Shown here piece after piece: positions 26,908-35,309 of a DNA stretch of 35,309 nt. A program made the position numbers and the translations under genes. How positions within the stretch are numbered: the stretch's first letter is position 1; each line of letters begins with the position of its first letter. A model generated the notes under the pieces. That model did not search any database. It was not told the origin of the DNA and saw only the letters and a program-made list of their open reading frames with translations. Origin of the DNA: Rhodoferax sp. (GTDB taxonomy: Bacteria; Pseudomonadota; Gammaproteobacteria; Burkholderiales; Burkholderiaceae_C); contig JAGPBF010000019.1 in assembly GCA_018063505.1 (NCBI GenBank), positions 1 through 35,309 on the forward strand, in the 5' to 3' direction.

Positions 26908-27824
26908 GACCACTTCGGAATCGCCTCGTCCTTCAGTTGCCCGCGCAGCAACTCGTAGTCAGGGACGACGGTGCGCACCGTGTCCCAGAAGCGCGGGCTA
27001 TGGTCCATCACACGCAAATGGCTCAGTTCGTGCACCACGACATAATCAATCACATTGGTGCGGAAATGGATCAGCCGCCAATGGAGCCGGATCGAGCCGT
27101 CCGACTTGGCACTTCCCCACCGGGTGCCGGCGCTGCTCAGCGCCAATTTGCGCCACTGAACCTGCAGGCGCGGCGCAAAGAGGTCCAGCCGCTCGGTGAA
27201 CAGCCGCTTGGCCTGACGCATCAACCACGCCTGCACCGCATCCCGAATCTGGTCCGCACTGGCATTGCGCGGCAAACCCAATTGCAGTCTGTGGCGCACC
27301 GGCTCTGCCCCGTCCGGCTCACCGAGCGTGAGTACCGCGCCGGCAGCGTCGAAAGCATGGTGTGGATCGAGCACCACCTGCATCGGCTCGCCCAGGAAAG
27401 GCAGGACGGCGCCGTCCTTCCACTCGATACGATTGGCCTGCATGCGGTCCTGGCGCTCGCGGGTCTCCACCAGCTTGCGGACGATCCAAGCCGCTTTTTC
27501 GTCCAGCGCCGATTGCACGTCGGTCAGCGTGACCCAGCGCGGTGCATGAACCACAAGACCATCGTGATTGACCGAGAACCCGATGGTGCGGCGCTTGCCG
27601 CGCTTGAACAGGTAGGCGATGCGGGCTCCTTCCAGCCGTGTTTCCCGATTCGCCAGCGGATGGCGGGATACCACATCCAGCCCGCGATCCAATACCCTTG
27701 CCCTGGTATTGCCTGCGCTTTCATCCGCCGGCGTCACTGCCCCGGAGCGCCCGCGCGCCGGAGCCGGTGTGCCGACCGGATCGGCGCCGAACAAGTCCAG
27801 TGTGTATTGCAGCAACGCACGCAT
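26904..27824 (-). CDS. YgjP/DUF45-type M48-like metal-dependent hydrolase
   Basis: A 306-residue protein. The C-terminal zinc protease-like motif is VVVHELSHLRVMDHSPRFW (HExxH plus a downstream His), preceded by TRWGSAKSDGSIRLHWRLI, which is characteristic of DUF45/YgjP. The N-terminal about 60 residues are Arg/Ala-rich and unconserved. The ATG at 27824 is chosen because the frame upstream overlaps the plsC end and shows no conservation. It follows plsC by 31 bases. The biochemical substrate of this family is not established. Confidence 0.88.
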   Translation of the reverse strand: MRALLQYTLDLFGADPVGTPAPARGRSGAVTPADESAGNTRARVLDRGLDVVSRHPLANRETRLEGARIAYLFKRGKRRTIGFSVNHDGLVVHAPRWVTLTDVQSALDEKAAWIVRKLVETRERQDRMQANRIEWKDGAVLPFLGEPMQVVLDPHHAFDAAGAVLTLGEPDGAEPVRHRLQLGLPRNASADQIRDAVQAWLMRQAKRLFTERLDLFAPRLQVQWRKLALSSAGTRWGSAKSDGSIRLHWRLIHFRTNVIDYVVVHELSHLRVMDHSPRFWDTVRTVVPDYELLRGQLKDEAIPKWS

Positions 27825-27855
27825 GGCAGCAGATCTGCGAGTTACGCCGACAGGG

Positions 27856-28650
27856 TCACCGGTAGGCCTGCGGATCGAGCCTTCGCATCTCGGTCTCGAT
27901 CCAGGCCTCAACCTCGCGCATCAGTTCGTCGGCTTTGCGACCCTGGCTCGGAATCGCAGGACCGATCGACACGTCGACCGTGCCCGGCAATTTGACGAAC
28001 GCCTTGCGCGGCCAGCACTTGGCCGAACTCACCGCGATCGGAATGACCGGTGCGCCAGTTTCAATGGCCAACCGTGTGCCACCCGACTTGTAGGTTCCTT
28101 TCTGGCCACGCGCGATGCGCGTGCCCTCCGGGAACATGATGATCCAGATACCTTGCGCGAGCAGGTCCTTGCCCTGAGCCACGACTTTCGAGAACGCCTG
28201 GTTGCGCTGGTTGCGGTCGATGTGAATCATGTCTAGCCGTCCCATGGCCCAGCCAAAGAAGGGAACACGAAGCAACTCTTTCTTGAACACATATGCAAGC
28301 GGATGCGGCATCAGGGTCGGCAACAGAAAGGTCTCCAGTGTCGACTGGTGCTTGACCAGCAAGATCGCGGGACTGGTCGCCCCATCGGGGAGGTTTTCCA
28401 TGCCGCTGACACGAATCTGGATGCCCAGCAGGACGCGCGCGCCGTCAATGGCCCAGCCTAGCCAGCGAACGGCCATCCACCACAAGGCCGCACCTCGCAC
28501 GCGCAACGACGCCACCAGCATGATGATGCCCCAGGGAATCACGGTCACCAGCATCCAGGCCATGTGCAGCACGGATCGCAGAACAGCCAGGGGCTTGTTG
28601 ACACCAGCGCCGCTGCGCCCATCTCCAGCGGTAGTCGGATCGATGCTCAT
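27856..28650 (-). CDS. plsC: 1-acyl-sn-glycerol-3-phosphate acyltransferase
   Basis: PlsC acylates lysophosphatidic acid at the inner membrane to make phosphatidic acid. The 264-residue protein has an N-terminal hydrophobic region (MAWMLVTVIPWGIIMLVASL) and motif I LLVKHQSTLETFLLP. In motif I the usual H(X)4D reads H(X)4E. Motif II-like FGWAMGRLDMIHIDR and motif III IIMFPEGTRIARGQK are present. The GTG/ATG alternatives do not matter: the ATG at 28650 overlaps the gmhB stop as ATGA. Co-transcription with gmhB is likely. Confidence 0.93.
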   Translation of the reverse strand: MSIDPTTAGDGRSGAGVNKPLAVLRSVLHMAWMLVTVIPWGIIMLVASLRVRGAALWWMAVRWLGWAIDGARVLLGIQIRVSGMENLPDGATSPAILLVKHQSTLETFLLPTLMPHPLAYVFKKELLRVPFFGWAMGRLDMIHIDRNQRNQAFSKVVAQGKDLLAQGIWIIMFPEGTRIARGQKGTYKSGGTRLAIETGAPVIPIAVSSAKCWPRKAFVKLPGTVDVSIGPAIPSQGRKADELMREVEAWIETEMRRLDPQAYR

Positions 28651-29231
28651 GACGGAGTTGCAGCGCCAACAAGGTCTTCCCGCGCGACCAGATGTTGCGC
28701 GAACGCGGCCAGGTCTTCATGCACCACAACGCCAGGCGGAAAGGCCGCTGGCAACGCGCATTCGCGATATTGGCCCCCTCCGCCGGTCAGTACCAGATGC
28801 ACGACACATCCGGCCGCCGCCGCCGCAATGGCGTCGTCCAGTGAGTCACCGACAGCAGGCGTCCCTTTGAGTTCGACGCCAAACCGTTCACGAATCTGCT
28901 CGAACAGGCCCGTCCCGGGTTTTCGGCAATGACAGCCCTCATCCGGCGCATGCGGACAGAAGAACATGGCATCGACTCGAGCGCCTACCGTCGCAAGCAT
29001 CTTGTACATGCGTGCCTGCAGGTCATTGACCTTGGCCATTTCATAGACTCCGCGACCCAGGCCACCTTCGTTGGAGACGATGACAACATGCCAGCCGCCA
29101 TGGTTGAGTCGGGCAATCGCCTGCAATGCGCCTGGCAAGGGTTGCCAGTCGGAAGACGAGTCGCCTTGCGCGCCAATCTGGTCGCCAATGGTGCCATCAC
29201 GATCCAGGATGACCAGCTTCATGTGGTTCAT
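28647..29231 (-). CDS. gmhB: D-glycero-beta-D-manno-heptose-1,7-bisphosphate 7-phosphatase
   Basis: A HAD phosphatase of the heptose pathway for lipopolysaccharide core, 194 residues. Motif I is VILDRDGTIGD (Asp10, Asp12). Motif II is VIVSNEGGLGRG, where many homologues have NQSG. The zinc-binding loop is FFCPHAPDEGCHCRKP, and motif IV is AVGDSLDDAIAA. The 29231 start forms an ATGA overlap with the glyS stop; ATG 29222 has the better-spaced GGAG and is an alternative that removes three residues. Confidence 0.92.
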   Translation of the reverse strand: MNHMKLVILDRDGTIGDQIGAQGDSSSDWQPLPGALQAIARLNHGGWHVVIVSNEGGLGRGVYEMAKVNDLQARMYKMLATVGARVDAMFFCPHAPDEGCHCRKPGTGLFEQIRERFGVELKGTPAVGDSLDDAIAAAAAGCVVHLVLTGGGGQYRECALPAAFPPGVVVHEDLAAFAQHLVAREDLVGAATPS

Positions 29232-31411
29232 GCTCCGGAACTATCGAGTCGGGACAGGTCGGCCACGCGGTTCATCGCGTCGTGCAATTCCTGCAACAGC
29301 CCCTGGCGGTTCAGGCGCAGGTCCAGCTCAGGCGTGTTGACCATGACGTTTTCGAAGAATGCGTCGACCGGACCTCGCAAGCCGGCGAGTGTTTGCAGCG
29401 ACGCCGCGAAATCTCCGGCCTCGAATTGTGCAGCCGCAATCGGCGCATGTTTGCCCATCGCCGCGTAAAGTGCAATCTCCGCCGCTTCTGCCAGCAGCAC
29501 TTCACTGACATGCGGATCCACCGGCGGGACTTTCTTCAAGATGTTGCTGATGCGCTTGTTGGCTGCCGCCAGCGCCGCAGCCTCGGGCAATGCAGCAAAT
29601 GCACGAACCGCGGCCAGTCGCTTGGGAAGTTCGGCCCATGTACGCATACCCTGCGCATGGATCGCCGCGTCCACTTCGCCGCTTGAATGGCCGGAATCCC
29701 TCAAGTAGCTTTTAAGTCGCTCAACCAGAAACTGGGACAAGGGTTCGACATCGTGCTGCAACATGCCGGCCGGGAACGCAGCGAACGCGTCCCGCACCAA
29801 CGCGTCGGGCGGTAGAGGCAATGCACGCTCGACCAGCATCCGGATAACGCCCAGCGCATGGCGGCGCAACGCAAACGGATCCTTGTCGCCGGTGGGCAGG
29901 CTGCCGATTCCGAACATGCCGACCAGGGTCTCTAGCTTGTCAGCCAGCGCCAGTACCAGGCCAGCCGATTCGCGCGCAAGCGCATCACCTGCGAATCGAG
30001 GCTTGTAATGGTCTTCGATCGCCATCGCCACGGAATCGCCAAGTCCATCGTGGCGCGCGTAGTAGCCACCCATGATTCCCTGCAGTTCCGGAAATTCGCC
30101 GACCATGTCGGTGAGCAGGTCGGCCTTGGCCAGCTGGGCAGCCGTATCGACTGTCTCTACCAGGCCCGCATCACCGAGTTGTGTTGCAAGATCTCTGGCA
30201 ATCGTGCGCACCCGCTCCATGCGGTCTTTCTGCGAGCCCAACTTGCTGTGATAGACCACCCGATCCAGTTGTTCGACACGAGACAGCAGATTCCTCTTGC
30301 GATCCTGGTCAAAGAAGAAGCGTGCATCCGCAAGGCGCGGGCGAACCACACGCTCATTGCCACCGATGACGGCACTGGGATCTGCCGGAGACACGTTGCT
30401 GACGATCAGAAAGCGGTTCGTCAACTTCCCAAAGGCATCGAGCAGCGGGAAATACTTCTGGTTGGCCTTCATCGTCAGGATCAGGCATTCCTGCGGCACC
30501 TCCAGGAACTGTTCTTCAAATGAACACACCAACACGTTGGGCCGCTCGACCAGGGCGGTAACCTCTTCGAGCAACGCCGCATCCTGAACCACTTGCATGC
30601 CGTCTCCGATTGCGGCGCAGGCCGCCTGGAGCTGGCGCTCGATATCGGCACGACGCACTGCGAAATCGGCGGTGACGGCCCCGTCGTTCGCCAGCGTCTG
30701 GGCGTATCCATCGGCGTGGTCAAAGGCCACTTCTGCCTTGGGCGACTCGAAACGATGGCCTCTCGTGATGCGGCCGGCATCTTTGCCCAGCGCCGTAACG
30801 GGCACGATCTCGTTACCATGCAAGGCAACCAGTCCATGCACCGGACGGACGAAACTGACGCTGGTCCAGCCCGGCAACTCGGCGTGGGACAACGCATCGA
30901 GTTGGTAGGTCATGACCTTGGGAATCGGCAACTTTGCAATGGTGACATCAATGGCATTTTGCAAGCCCACTTGCAGTGCAACCCCTTGTGCCAGACCTGA
31001 AAAATAAACCACATCGACTTTTCCATCGTTGCGCACGATGATCTGATCGGCCCCGTCGCTGGCACCAATCCCTTTGTCAGCCAGATGCGCCCGCCCCATT
31101 CCGGTCAGCTTCTTGCGATAAGCCTCGGTCGCCACCCCATCCTTGAAGGCCACTGTCAGCGGCATCAGTTTGCGCAGGTCCGGTTGCGCCGGCGCCTGGC
31201 GCAACACGCCAGCGACATGCACCGCCAGACGCCTTGGTGTTGCGAATGAGGTGTAAACGGATTGCGCAAGCAAGAGGTTCTGCGTCTTGAGTTGTTCAAA
31301 TAGTTCACGCGCAAACGCCTCGCCAAGTTTCGCAAGCGCCTTCGGAGGCAGTTCCTCAACCAGCAATTCGACCAGAAGACTGCGACTGTCCATACCCATC
31401 GTCTGTGTCAC
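29228..31411 (-). CDS. glyS: Glycyl-tRNA synthetase beta subunit
   Basis: The tRNA-binding subunit of the alpha2beta2 GlyRS, 727 residues. The N-terminal LLVELLVEELPPKALAKLG is diagnostic. The central part has ECLILTMKANQKYFPL and YYARHDGLGDSVAMAIEDHY. The C-terminal anticodon-binding-type domain ends in VMVNTPELDLRLNRQGLL. The start is taken as GTG 31411 (2 bases after the glyQ stop), which gives MTQ as the first residues. ATG 31399 and ATG 31393 are alternatives. Confidence 0.96.
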   Translation of the reverse strand: MTQTMGMDSRSLLVELLVEELPPKALAKLGEAFARELFEQLKTQNLLLAQSVYTSFATPRRLAVHVAGVLRQAPAQPDLRKLMPLTVAFKDGVATEAYRKKLTGMGRAHLADKGIGASDGADQIIVRNDGKVDVVYFSGLAQGVALQVGLQNAIDVTIAKLPIPKVMTYQLDALSHAELPGWTSVSFVRPVHGLVALHGNEIVPVTALGKDAGRITRGHRFESPKAEVAFDHADGYAQTLANDGAVTADFAVRRADIERQLQAACAAIGDGMQVVQDAALLEEVTALVERPNVLVCSFEEQFLEVPQECLILTMKANQKYFPLLDAFGKLTNRFLIVSNVSPADPSAVIGGNERVVRPRLADARFFFDQDRKRNLLSRVEQLDRVVYHSKLGSQKDRMERVRTIARDLATQLGDAGLVETVDTAAQLAKADLLTDMVGEFPELQGIMGGYYARHDGLGDSVAMAIEDHYKPRFAGDALARESAGLVLALADKLETLVGMFGIGSLPTGDKDPFALRRHALGVIRMLVERALPLPPDALVRDAFAAFPAGMLQHDVEPLSQFLVERLKSYLRDSGHSSGEVDAAIHAQGMRTWAELPKRLAAVRAFAALPEAAALAAANKRISNILKKVPPVDPHVSEVLLAEAAEIALYAAMGKHAPIAAAQFEAGDFAASLQTLAGLRGPVDAFFENVMVNTPELDLRLNRQGLLQELHDAMNRVADLSRLDSSGA

Positions 31412-31412
31412 T

Positions 31413-32318
31413 TCAGGCCGCCTTCTTCACAATTTGTTCAACCCATTCCCTGGGCGCCAGCGGAAACCCCAGTCGTTCGCGACTTTCGTAGTAGCTGCGC
31501 GCAACCGAACGCGCCAGATTGCGGATCCGCCCCATGTATGCAGCCCGCTCCGTCACACTGATAGCCCCGCGCGCGTCAAGCAGATTGAAGCTGTGCGCAG
31601 CCTTGAGCACCTGCTCGTAAGCCGGAAGCGCCAGCTGCTCGGCGACCAGATGCGCGGCCTGCTTTTCATGTGCAGCGAAGGCGGTCAGCAGGAAATCGAC
31701 GTCGCTGTGTTCGAAGTTGTATTTCGACTGCTCCTTTTCGTTCTGAAGGTAGACGTCGCCATACGTCGTGCCTTCAGTCCATTTCAGTTTGTAGACGTTG
31801 TCCACGTCCTGCAGATACATGGCTAGCCGCTCCAGGCCATACGTGATTTCACCTGTTGCCGGGCGGCAATCGATTCCACCGACCTGCTGGAAATAGGTGA
31901 ACTGCGTCACCTCCATTCCATTGAGCCAGACCTCCCACCCCAGACCCCAGGCGCCCAAGGTCGGGTTCTCCCAGTCGTCTTCGACGAACCGGATGTCATT
32001 GCGCTGCAGGTTCAGGCCAAGTGCCGTCAGTGAGCCCAGATACAGATCCAGTATGTTGGCGGGTGCCGGCTTCATCACCACCTGAAACTGGTAGTAGTGC
32101 TGCAACCGGTTCGGGTTTTCGCCGTAACGTCCATCCTTGGGGCGACGGCTGGGCTGAACATAGGCCGCATTCCAGGGCTCTGGTCCGATGGCCCGCAGAA
32201 ACGTCGCCGTGTGGGACGTACCGGCGCCCACCTCCATGTCGTAGGGCTGCATCAGCACGCAACCCTGTGCATCCCAATAGGATTGCAGTTTCAGAATGAT
32301 TTGTTGGAAAGTCAGCAT
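31413..32318 (-). CDS. glyQ: Glycyl-tRNA synthetase alpha subunit
   Basis: The catalytic class II subunit of tetrameric GlyRS, 301 residues. It begins [20 protein letters not shown] and continues with [16 protein letters not shown]. Motif 2 contains [39 protein letters not shown] and [17 protein letters not shown] (motif 3) follow. The ATG at 32318 matches the family N-terminus; the frame stays open to 32414 with Pro-rich unconserved sequence. No T-box or riboswitch is visible upstream. Confidence 0.97.
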   Translation of the reverse strand: MLTFQQIILKLQSYWDAQGCVLMQPYDMEVGAGTSHTATFLRAIGPEPWNAAYVQPSRRPKDGRYGENPNRLQHYYQFQVVMKPAPANILDLYLGSLTALGLNLQRNDIRFVEDDWENPTLGAWGLGWEVWLNGMEVTQFTYFQQVGGIDCRPATGEITYGLERLAMYLQDVDNVYKLKWTEGTTYGDVYLQNEKEQSKYNFEHSDVDFLLTAFAAHEKQAAHLVAEQLALPAYEQVLKAAHSFNLLDARGAISVTERAAYMGRIRNLARSVARSYYESRERLGFPLAPREWVEQIVKKAA

Positions 32319-32450
32319 GGGGTCTCGCAGGGGATTCGCGTGGCGACGCGCCGATTCTGGACTGGACTGGAACTCCGGCACCGGGATTGGCGCAGGCGTC
32401 GCCGGCTGGGGCACAGCGGCTCCACACCGGCATGTGCACGTCGGTTGATT

Positions 32451-33986
32451 TTAAGGGTATCGACGCAGTCGGCGACGCCGCACGATCCATGCGATGGCAA
32501 CAGCCGAAGTGCCAGCCAGCCAAAGTGGCCATAAACCGAACCGGGAGGCCCACCACGCGAACGGTGTAAGGCCGGTACGACCCTGAACTTCGCCCTGAAG
32601 GACCCCGCGGGTCAGGCGTGCAAGGCTGTCGGTGACTTGTCCGCGGTGGTCGATGATGGCCGTCTCTCCCGTATTGGTGGCACGGATAAACGGTCGCTCG
32701 AACTCCAGCGCACGCATGCGCGAGATATTCAGGTGCTGGTCGATCGCAACGGTATTGCCAAACCAACCGATGTTGCTCACGTTGACAAAAACGGTCGGCG
32801 CCTGCTCCGGATCTGCAAAACGCTGCGCCAGTTCTTCACCGAACAGATCCTCGTAGCAGATATTGGGTGCCAGGCGCTGACCCTTCCATTCGAATGAGGG
32901 CTGACCCACCTGACCGCGGCTGAAGTCACCCAGCGGGATATTCATCATCTCCGTGAACCAGCGAAACAGCGGCGGAATGAACTCGCCAAACGGGACGAGG
33001 TGATGTTTGTCATAGCGATAGTTCGAGGCTTCGTTCGCCGCTGCATCACCGGGGCGCAGGCCTACGACCGAATTGGTGTAGTCGCCTTGGGTACCGACCA
33101 ATGGGATTCCGAACAAGGCCGCCTGCGAACCCTGCGAATACCGCTGCCGAAGGGATGCCCAGTAGTCTGCGGGCAAATCCCGCGGCAAGAGCGGAATGGC
33201 CGTTTCCGGCGCGACGACCAACGGCGCTGTCGCAGTTGCCATTTGTTCGCCATACCAGCGCAAAGCGTCAATCACGCCAGTTCCAGCTTGAAATTTCTGG
33301 TCTTGCGGGATATTGCCTTGCAACAATGCCACCCGCAGCTTGCCGGCGGCTTCACTGTAACTGTGCGGCGCCCAGACCATGATGCCAGCGACCGATGCAG
33401 CCATGACGGGCATCCAGAATCGTCTGGCAATCATGGGCGCCTGCACCCAGATGGCTATCAGGCTGGCCATAAAGGCCACCAGCGCGGCAATGCCATAGGC
33501 GCCCACGTACGGCGCGAAACGGGCCAATCCATTGATATGCGCGTATCCAGCCGCTCCCCAGCCAAAACCTGTGAACCAGACCCCCCGGGCAAGCTCCGCA
33601 AGCATCCAGACAGATGCAAACAGCGCAGCGGCGCCAAGTGCCTGCGATGGCTTGAGTGCCACATAGGCATATGCGGCAACGGCGTAGTAAAGGGCCAATA
33701 CTGCCGCAAGCATCAGGATTGCCAGTGCTGCCAACCAGGCCGCGAGGCCGGCATAGGTGTTCATGGCAACGAAGAGCCACCAAAAGGTTGCGCACAACCA
33801 GGCCGTAGCGAACGCCCATCCGAGCCAGGCCGCCTCCGACAGGCTGCGCGCCTGTTGCAGTTGCCAGACCAGAAAACCCAATGCGACCAGTTGCAACCAT
33901 CCGCGGGGCTGTCCGTCCCATGGCGCCGCCAGCGCAATGCCATGGCACAGACCCGCGATAACAGCGAAGAAGGCGGAAAGTAACAA
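32451..33986 (-). CDS. lnt: Apolipoprotein N-acyltransferase
   Basis: Lnt adds the third acyl chain to lipoproteins in the inner membrane. It has 511 residues. About six N-terminal hydrophobic segments are followed by a periplasmic nitrilase-like domain. Its catalytic Glu is in VVAPETAIPLLP, the Lys in YDKHHLVPFGEF and the Cys in APNICYEDLFGE. A last membrane helix near the C-terminus precedes an Arg-rich tail. The only start codon in frame is TTG 33986 (CTG 33992 is an alternative), 10 bases after the corC stop and without a clear Shine-Dalgarno, so translation may be coupled to corC. Confidence 0.95.
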   Translation of the reverse strand: MLLSAFFAVIAGLCHGIALAAPWDGQPRGWLQLVALGFLVWQLQQARSLSEAAWLGWAFATAWLCATFWWLFVAMNTYAGLAAWLAALAILMLAAVLALYYAVAAYAYVALKPSQALGAAALFASVWMLAELARGVWFTGFGWGAAGYAHINGLARFAPYVGAYGIAALVAFMASLIAIWVQAPMIARRFWMPVMAASVAGIMVWAPHSYSEAAGKLRVALLQGNIPQDQKFQAGTGVIDALRWYGEQMATATAPLVVAPETAIPLLPRDLPADYWASLRQRYSQGSQAALFGIPLVGTQGDYTNSVVGLRPGDAAANEASNYRYDKHHLVPFGEFIPPLFRWFTEMMNIPLGDFSRGQVGQPSFEWKGQRLAPNICYEDLFGEELAQRFADPEQAPTVFVNVSNIGWFGNTVAIDQHLNISRMRALEFERPFIRATNTGETAIIDHRGQVTDSLARLTRGVLQGEVQGRTGLTPFAWWASRFGLWPLWLAGTSAVAIAWIVRRRRLRRYP

Positions 33987-33996
33987 GCGCAGGAAC

Positions 33997-34860
33997 TCAG
34001 GGCACCTGGGGCGAAACCTTGAACCATTTCACAGCGCCGCCTTTGGTGTGCAACACGACGAAATGCAAACCGGCCAGCAAATGGTGTTCGCCGCGACGTG
34101 GCACATGTCCCATCTCGTGCGCAATCAACCCGCCGATGGTGTCGAAGTCCAATTCTTCATCCTGCCCCGTTATCTTCACGCCAAATGCGTCCTCCACGCG
34201 CTCGATCGGAGTGTCACCACTGACCCGGTAGGTACGGTCAGCCAAGCCGAAGATATCTCCCTCGTCTTCTTCAATATCGAATTCATCCTCGATTTCGCCG
34301 ACGATCTGCTCGAGCACATCCTCAATCGTGATCAGCCCGGCAACCCTGCCAAATTCATCGATCACGATCGCGAGGTGATTACGGTTGCCACGGAAATCCC
34401 GCAGCAAATCATTTAGCTTCTTGCTTTCGGGCACAAACACTGCTGGCCGCAGCAATGCCCGCACACTGAACTGCGGGGCTCGCTGAAGCTTCAGCAGGTC
34501 CTTCGCCATCAGGATGCCGATGATGTTGTCGCGTTCACCGTCAAAAACCGGAAAGCGCGAGTGAGCGGTATCTATGACGACCTGAAGCAGATCGTCGGGT
34601 GTCGAATCGATGTTGACCAGATCCATCCGGGTCGCGGCCACCATGACGTCACCCGCGGTCATGTCGGCCATCCGAATCACGCCTTCGAGCATGACCCGTG
34701 ATTCGGCCCCAATGACGTTGTTGTCCTCTGCGTCGGCCAAGGCCGCGATCAATTCCTCGGTTGAGTCAAGTCCGGGGTGAATGAACTCTGCGAGCTTCTG
34801 CAAAAACGAGCGTTTGTCTTCCCGCTCTGGAATGGGTCGCTCAGGATAAGGTTCGGACAC
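33997..34860 (-). CDS. corC: CorC/HlyC-type CBS-domain protein
   Basis: A cytoplasmic 287-residue protein with two CBS domains (MTAGDVMVAATRMDLVNI..., and RNHLAIVIDEFGRVAGLITIEDVLEQIVG split by the second repeat) and a C-terminal CorC_HlyC domain. An acidic stretch DEFDIEEDEGDIFG lies between them. Related proteins (YbeX) are linked to ribosome or cobalt/magnesium functions. No DUF21 membrane domain is present. GTG 34860 gives the expected SEPYPERP N-terminus; a TTG at 34890 would add ten residues. lnt follows at once, a pairing conserved in proteobacteria. Confidence 0.92.
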   Translation of the reverse strand: MSEPYPERPIPEREDKRSFLQKLAEFIHPGLDSTEELIAALADAEDNNVIGAESRVMLEGVIRMADMTAGDVMVAATRMDLVNIDSTPDDLLQVVIDTAHSRFPVFDGERDNIIGILMAKDLLKLQRAPQFSVRALLRPAVFVPESKKLNDLLRDFRGNRNHLAIVIDEFGRVAGLITIEDVLEQIVGEIEDEFDIEEDEGDIFGLADRTYRVSGDTPIERVEDAFGVKITGQDEELDFDTIGGLIAHEMGHVPRRGEHHLLAGLHFVVLHTKGGAVKWFKVSPQVP

Positions 34861-34961
34861 TGCCGTGGCACTGAAGTTGGGGAACCCCAAGGATACCGGA
34901 TTGGCGTGTCACCGGGGAAGCTTCCCGGCAAAGTGATCAGATGCCATTCTACAAATGGAGC

Positions 34962-35309
34962 TCAAGCGCCAGAACCGGGTTTGCTTGCGGTCCAATTGCG
35001 ATTCAGTGACTTGAGAGTGGAGAGAAAGTCATGCAGTTGCTTGGATTGCGCTTTTAGCCGGTAGTCCACGTGCGCATAGTGGTCTTCGACAATCTCGGTC
35101 ATCCGACTGCCAAAGGATGCTGGTGCAAGCCGGAGAAAGGCTTCGGCGTCAGAGCCGATCCGCTCAATAAGAGCACCGGCGTTTCGCGCAATTCGCAACA
35201 TTGCGGTGTTCTCGCTCAGGGCGTGAATAAACATGAGCGCAACGCCTTTGTTGCGCGCGTCCATCGCAGCCCTTTCAAATAGCAGTGCCCCAAAGCCGCG
35301 CCCACGCGC
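34962..35309 (-). CDS. GNAT-family N-acetyltransferase, N-terminus cut by window edge
   Basis: The frame is open from the window end to TGA 34964-34962, and 115 residues are visible. The first visible residues ARGRGFGALLFERAAMDA carry the acetyl-CoA-binding RGxGxG/A motif, followed by FIHALSENTAMLRIARNAGA, the N-A-x-M-L-x-x-A-x-x-x-G signature at the end of the GNAT core. The C-terminal tail is helical and Lys/Ser-rich. The acceptor substrate is unknown. It lies 101 bases upstream of corC on the same strand. Confidence 0.85.
   Translation of the reverse strand, partial: ARGRGFGALLFERAAMDARNKGVALMFIHALSENTAMLRIARNAGALIERIGSDAEAFLRLAPASFGSRMTEIVEDHYAHVDYRLKAQSKQLHDFLSTLKSLNRNWTASKPGSGA

Noticed and set aside
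27825-27911. Longer DUF45 start overlapping plsC
   Set aside because: The added 29 residues are unconserved and the overlap with plsC is long; ATG 27824 is simpler.

Overview
The window reads as a stretch of a Burkholderiales-type betaproteobacterial chromosome. Base composition is GC-rich, minCDE is in the usual order, and the block corC-lnt-glyQ-glyS-gmhB-plsC-DUF45 protease is an arrangement known from that order. Coding density is high, and I see no insertion sequence, CRISPR array, tRNA or rRNA. Genus-level assignment is not possible from the sequence alone.

Layout. (1) 1-2169, plus strand: the 3' part of an aldo/keto reductase and an AI-2E-family membrane protein. (2) 2557-4633, plus: minC, minD, minE, which place the division septum. 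They converge on a small MscS-like channel gene (4663-5277, minus). (3) 5585-6784, plus: an MFS permease, followed by the decayed remnant of a CPA1 sodium/proton antiporter (6867-7335, minus). (4) 7455-25698, minus: a long run of catabolic genes. Read 5' to 3' it runs: MerR regulator (liuR), PaaI-type thioesterase, isovaleryl-CoA dehydrogenase, beta-carbonic anhydrase, aceK, thiolase, a second acyl-CoA dehydrogenase, rhodanese, HAD phosphatase, the two methylcrotonyl-CoA carboxylase subunits, a GhrA-type reductase, HMG-CoA lyase, a YbaK-type deacylase, a DUF1289 protein, a DsbA-fold isomerase, diaminopropionate ammonia-lyase, an orphan 108-aa protein and a second D-2-hydroxyacid dehydrogenase. 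(5) 25826-26884, plus: a metallo-beta-lactamase-fold hydrolase divergent from liuR. (6) 26904-35309, minus: DUF45 metalloprotease, plsC, gmhB, glyS, glyQ, lnt, corC and a GNAT acetyltransferase cut by the window edge.

How the genes work together. The core of region 4 is leucine/isovalerate degradation. Isovaleryl-CoA is dehydrogenated, carboxylated by the biotin enzyme, and finally cleaved by HMG-CoA lyase to acetyl-CoA and acetoacetate. Carbonic anhydrase can supply bicarbonate to the carboxylase. AceK can push isocitrate into the glyoxylate shunt when acetyl-CoA is the carbon source. The GhrA-type enzyme could use glyoxylate. The hydratase step (methylglutaconyl-CoA to HMG-CoA) has no gene here.

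Regulation. Two copies of the perfect 20-bp palindrome TGACGTTTACGTAAACGTCA lie at the two ends of the regulator locus, one before the thioesterase/liu genes and one in the liuR/hydrolase divergent region. Both overlap or adjoin plausible sigma70 promoters, so a single LiuR-type regulon that includes the hydrolase is a reasonable model.

I found no clearly undescribed defence or mobile system. The most notable points are the twin operators, the pathway gap, the carbonic anhydrase/aceK insertion in the leucine cluster, and the antiporter pseudogene.
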